From the NCBI GenBank assembly GCA_963693365.1, contig CAVNZM010000005.1, positions 4,402,001-4,466,000 on the forward strand: a stretch of DNA of 64,000 nucleotides, in the 5' to 3' direction. Numbering within the stretch: the stretch's first letter is position 1; each line of letters starts with the position of its first letter. A program made the position numbers and the translations under genes. The DNA is from Amoebidium appalachense. Taxonomy: Eukaryota; Ichthyosporea. Shown in pieces: positions 56,003 through 64,000 of the stretch. The notes under the pieces were generated by a model, which was given only the letters and a program-made list of their open reading frames with translations, ran no database searches and was not told the origin of the DNA.

Positions 56003-57805
56003 TGTGTGTGTGTGCGCTATAATTTTGTAGTGATGTGTTTCTCAAGCCAATCAATACATCTAATAAACAGGTCGTAGTTACGCGTGTTTAGTATAAAATC
56101 AAGGATGTTGTAATTTACAGGTAGGCTATCTTTCTGGGTGTCTGTTGTGAATGTGACGTGTGTGTGTTGCGGTATTATGTGGTCTATCAAACTACATTTG
56201 GCGATACATGACCGGTTAAACTGGTGTGTGTGTGTGTTGTTTGGGCATGCAAATGATGCCACCTTATACTTATTAGATCTCCACTGTATAGCACGTGTAC
56301 AGTAAAGGGTTGAAGATCTAAGGGGCCAGATGCTGGATCACAGTGTTCGAGATTGCGATCCAGGGTGTTTGCGCAACCACGGGTGGCAGAAGTGTCGCAC
56401 AGTCTGTGTCAGAAAAACGTGAAGCCTATAGTGTGAAAAAACCCGTGAGACTATGTTAGAAAGGCACATAAAGAAACGTTGCTGGTGTTTATGTATTCCT
56501 GTTATTACTTCGAACATCTTACGCGTGTGCCTCTGAAACGGATCCGTTCATTCATTCGGTCAGCGATCGCATGTGCATGTCATTCAAATTCTGGATCGGG
56601 TAAACGTCGCTGTGGTGTTTGTTACGCAGAGCAGGCCGTTGTTCACCAACATCTACCGATTCTGCGTGCCCCAACCACTACATCCAACCTTTATGTTTCC
56701 TGCACGTGTACCATCTGTGCGGCCGTGGCAGCTGAATGCCCGGGGCTGCAGTGATGGACGGTAGGTTACTTGCTTGCATAAATCTGCAGCAGAGATGGGA
56801 GGGGTTGTATTCTGGCGTTTTCACGTAGATCTTAAGGAAATGTGCTGCCGCACTAGCACTTTGAATGCCGCCATGACTTCGAAACTCCAGAATTTTTTGT
56901 TGCCTTGGACTTTTTTTTGTTTGTGCCACCAAAGTTCGCAATTATCAAGCACAGAGCTCAATGTTTTTTGTGGAAGGTTTGGCTGGATCGGTGGAGTGGC
57001 TGATAGTGTATGAGTAGAAGGAAGCCATCAGGTTTCACAAGCTCGGTGTGTGTTTGGGCCTGCACTGGTACTGATAAACATGGGCAGAGGACGATTGGGA
57101 GTATGTGGCCGATAGCAGAGACAGCAGCACACAGGTGGGTGCCATGACAGCGGCACGTTGCACCAAACCGGGGATCTCAATGTTTGTTGGGTGGGATCAG
57201 AACTCCATACCAGCCTTTGCACATTCCCCCCCCCTCTGTTTTCTTTTCTTTGTTCAATCTTCGTTTTTTGTTGTTATTGTTACTTTTTTTTTTTGGTTTT
57301 CTTTTCCTGCCAGGAGGCCCTTTGAAGGGGCTGAGGGGAAGGGGGAGGGGGGAGGGGGGGGGGGGGGAGGGGAGGGGGAGGGGGGGAGATGGCAGGAGAG
57401 GGGGGGGGGGGGGGGGGGGGGAGAGGGGCACATGGTGCGCTTGCAGATCTTAGCACCTTAATCCTAAAACCAAAGGCAAAGACACCAGCTACAGAACCGA
57501 TGGGGGGGAAACTTTGTTCGGGGTTAGTCGTGCGGGTGTGTGTGTGTATGTTTAGTCGTTGCGAGAATAGGAGGTGAAGAGTGTGTGGGTGGGTGGTTGT
57601 TGGGTAGGAATTTAGGGAGCAGGAGGGGGGAAGGGAGGGGTTGGGGGGGGGGGGGGGGGGGGGCTATTGGGCAATAATGGGTGGTCACTAAGTTGGAGCA
57701 GGAGGGCTGGAAAAACTGGCAGGCATCACAAGGCACTAGCTTATTCCCCCCCCCCTCACCCCCCTCCTCCCCCCCCCTCTCCCTCCATTCCCATTCCTCC
57801 CACAG
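55295..57805. other. EMG1 / myotubularin intergenic region, with a possible small gene
   Basis: Divergent promoter space. Much of it is AT-richer and non-repetitive, with TTTTAA repeats at 55858-55895, (GT)n at 55940-56010 and G-runs at 57350-57420 and 57640-57663. The first exons of the myotubularin gene should be here but were not identified. Two segments look mildly gene-like: 55457-55684 plus strand and 56017-56262 minus strand. Confidence 0.4.
55457..55684 (+). CDS. Hypothetical exon, function unknown
   Basis: An open frame starts with two Met codons and ends at a plausible donor (CAG|GTATGG). The predicted peptide is of normal composition, with a helical stretch (SDEKIQTFAEFAAEML), unlike the repeat-derived frames elsewhere. 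It is AT-rich compared with the recognised exons. I recognise no family and found no continuing exon. Starts about 160 bp from the EMG1 start on the opposite strand. Confidence 0.25.

Positions 57806-64000
<6,195 letters not shown>

Overview
The window is nuclear DNA from an intron-rich eukaryote. Nine protein-coding loci can be assembled from short exons joined at GT-AG introns (one GC-AG), each checked by reading-frame phase and by recognisable family motifs. The organism is not named by the sequence. A class II (plant/bacterial-type) DAHP synthase means an intact shikimate pathway, so it is not an animal. The mix with M18BP1/KNL2, a BRF2-like factor, TMEM230 and a DIRS-type retroelement suggests a free-living protist or alga, but that is inference. 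Introns and spacers are saturated with microsatellites: (GT)n/(CA)n, (GA)n and G or C homopolymers up to about 55 nt. Most long reading frames in the window are translations of these tracts and are not genes.

Layout: 1-2253 no gene recognised. 2254-5902 (-) TRAF-type zinc-finger/coiled-coil protein. 6860-15102 (+) class II DAHP synthase. 15103-20400 (-) cullin, whose stop codon touches the DAHP synthase stop. 23015-30603 (+) M18BP1/KNL2-like centromere factor with SANTA, CENPC-k and SANT/Myb parts. 31119-35586 (-) TFIIB-family, BRF2-like factor. 36018-38461 broken DIRS-like retroelement between 142-bp direct repeats. 38800-40900 repeat-rich spacer with a duplicated block. 41364-47198 (+) mitochondrial branched-chain aminotransferase. 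48402-50817 (+) TMEM230. 51087-55294 (-) EMG1/Nep1 rRNA methyltransferase. 57806-64000 (+) myotubularin-family protein, open at the right edge.

The genes mostly alternate in strand, giving head-to-head and tail-to-tail pairs. They do not form one pathway: they cover amino-acid metabolism (DAHP synthase, BCAT), ubiquitin ligation (cullin), CENP-A loading (KNL2), Pol III-type initiation (BRF2-like), ribosome biogenesis (EMG1) and endomembrane/phosphoinositide biology (TMEM230, myotubularin).

Most notable: the shared TGATCA double stop of the DAHP synthase/cullin pair; the three-part KNL2; a tandemly duplicated 36-nt cullin exon; an in-frame (CCTG)n intron in TMEM230; GT microsatellites that begin at intron donors across unrelated genes; and a nearly identical 208-bp dispersed repeat in two introns. 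Splice sites were assigned by eye, so single boundaries may be off by a few bases.
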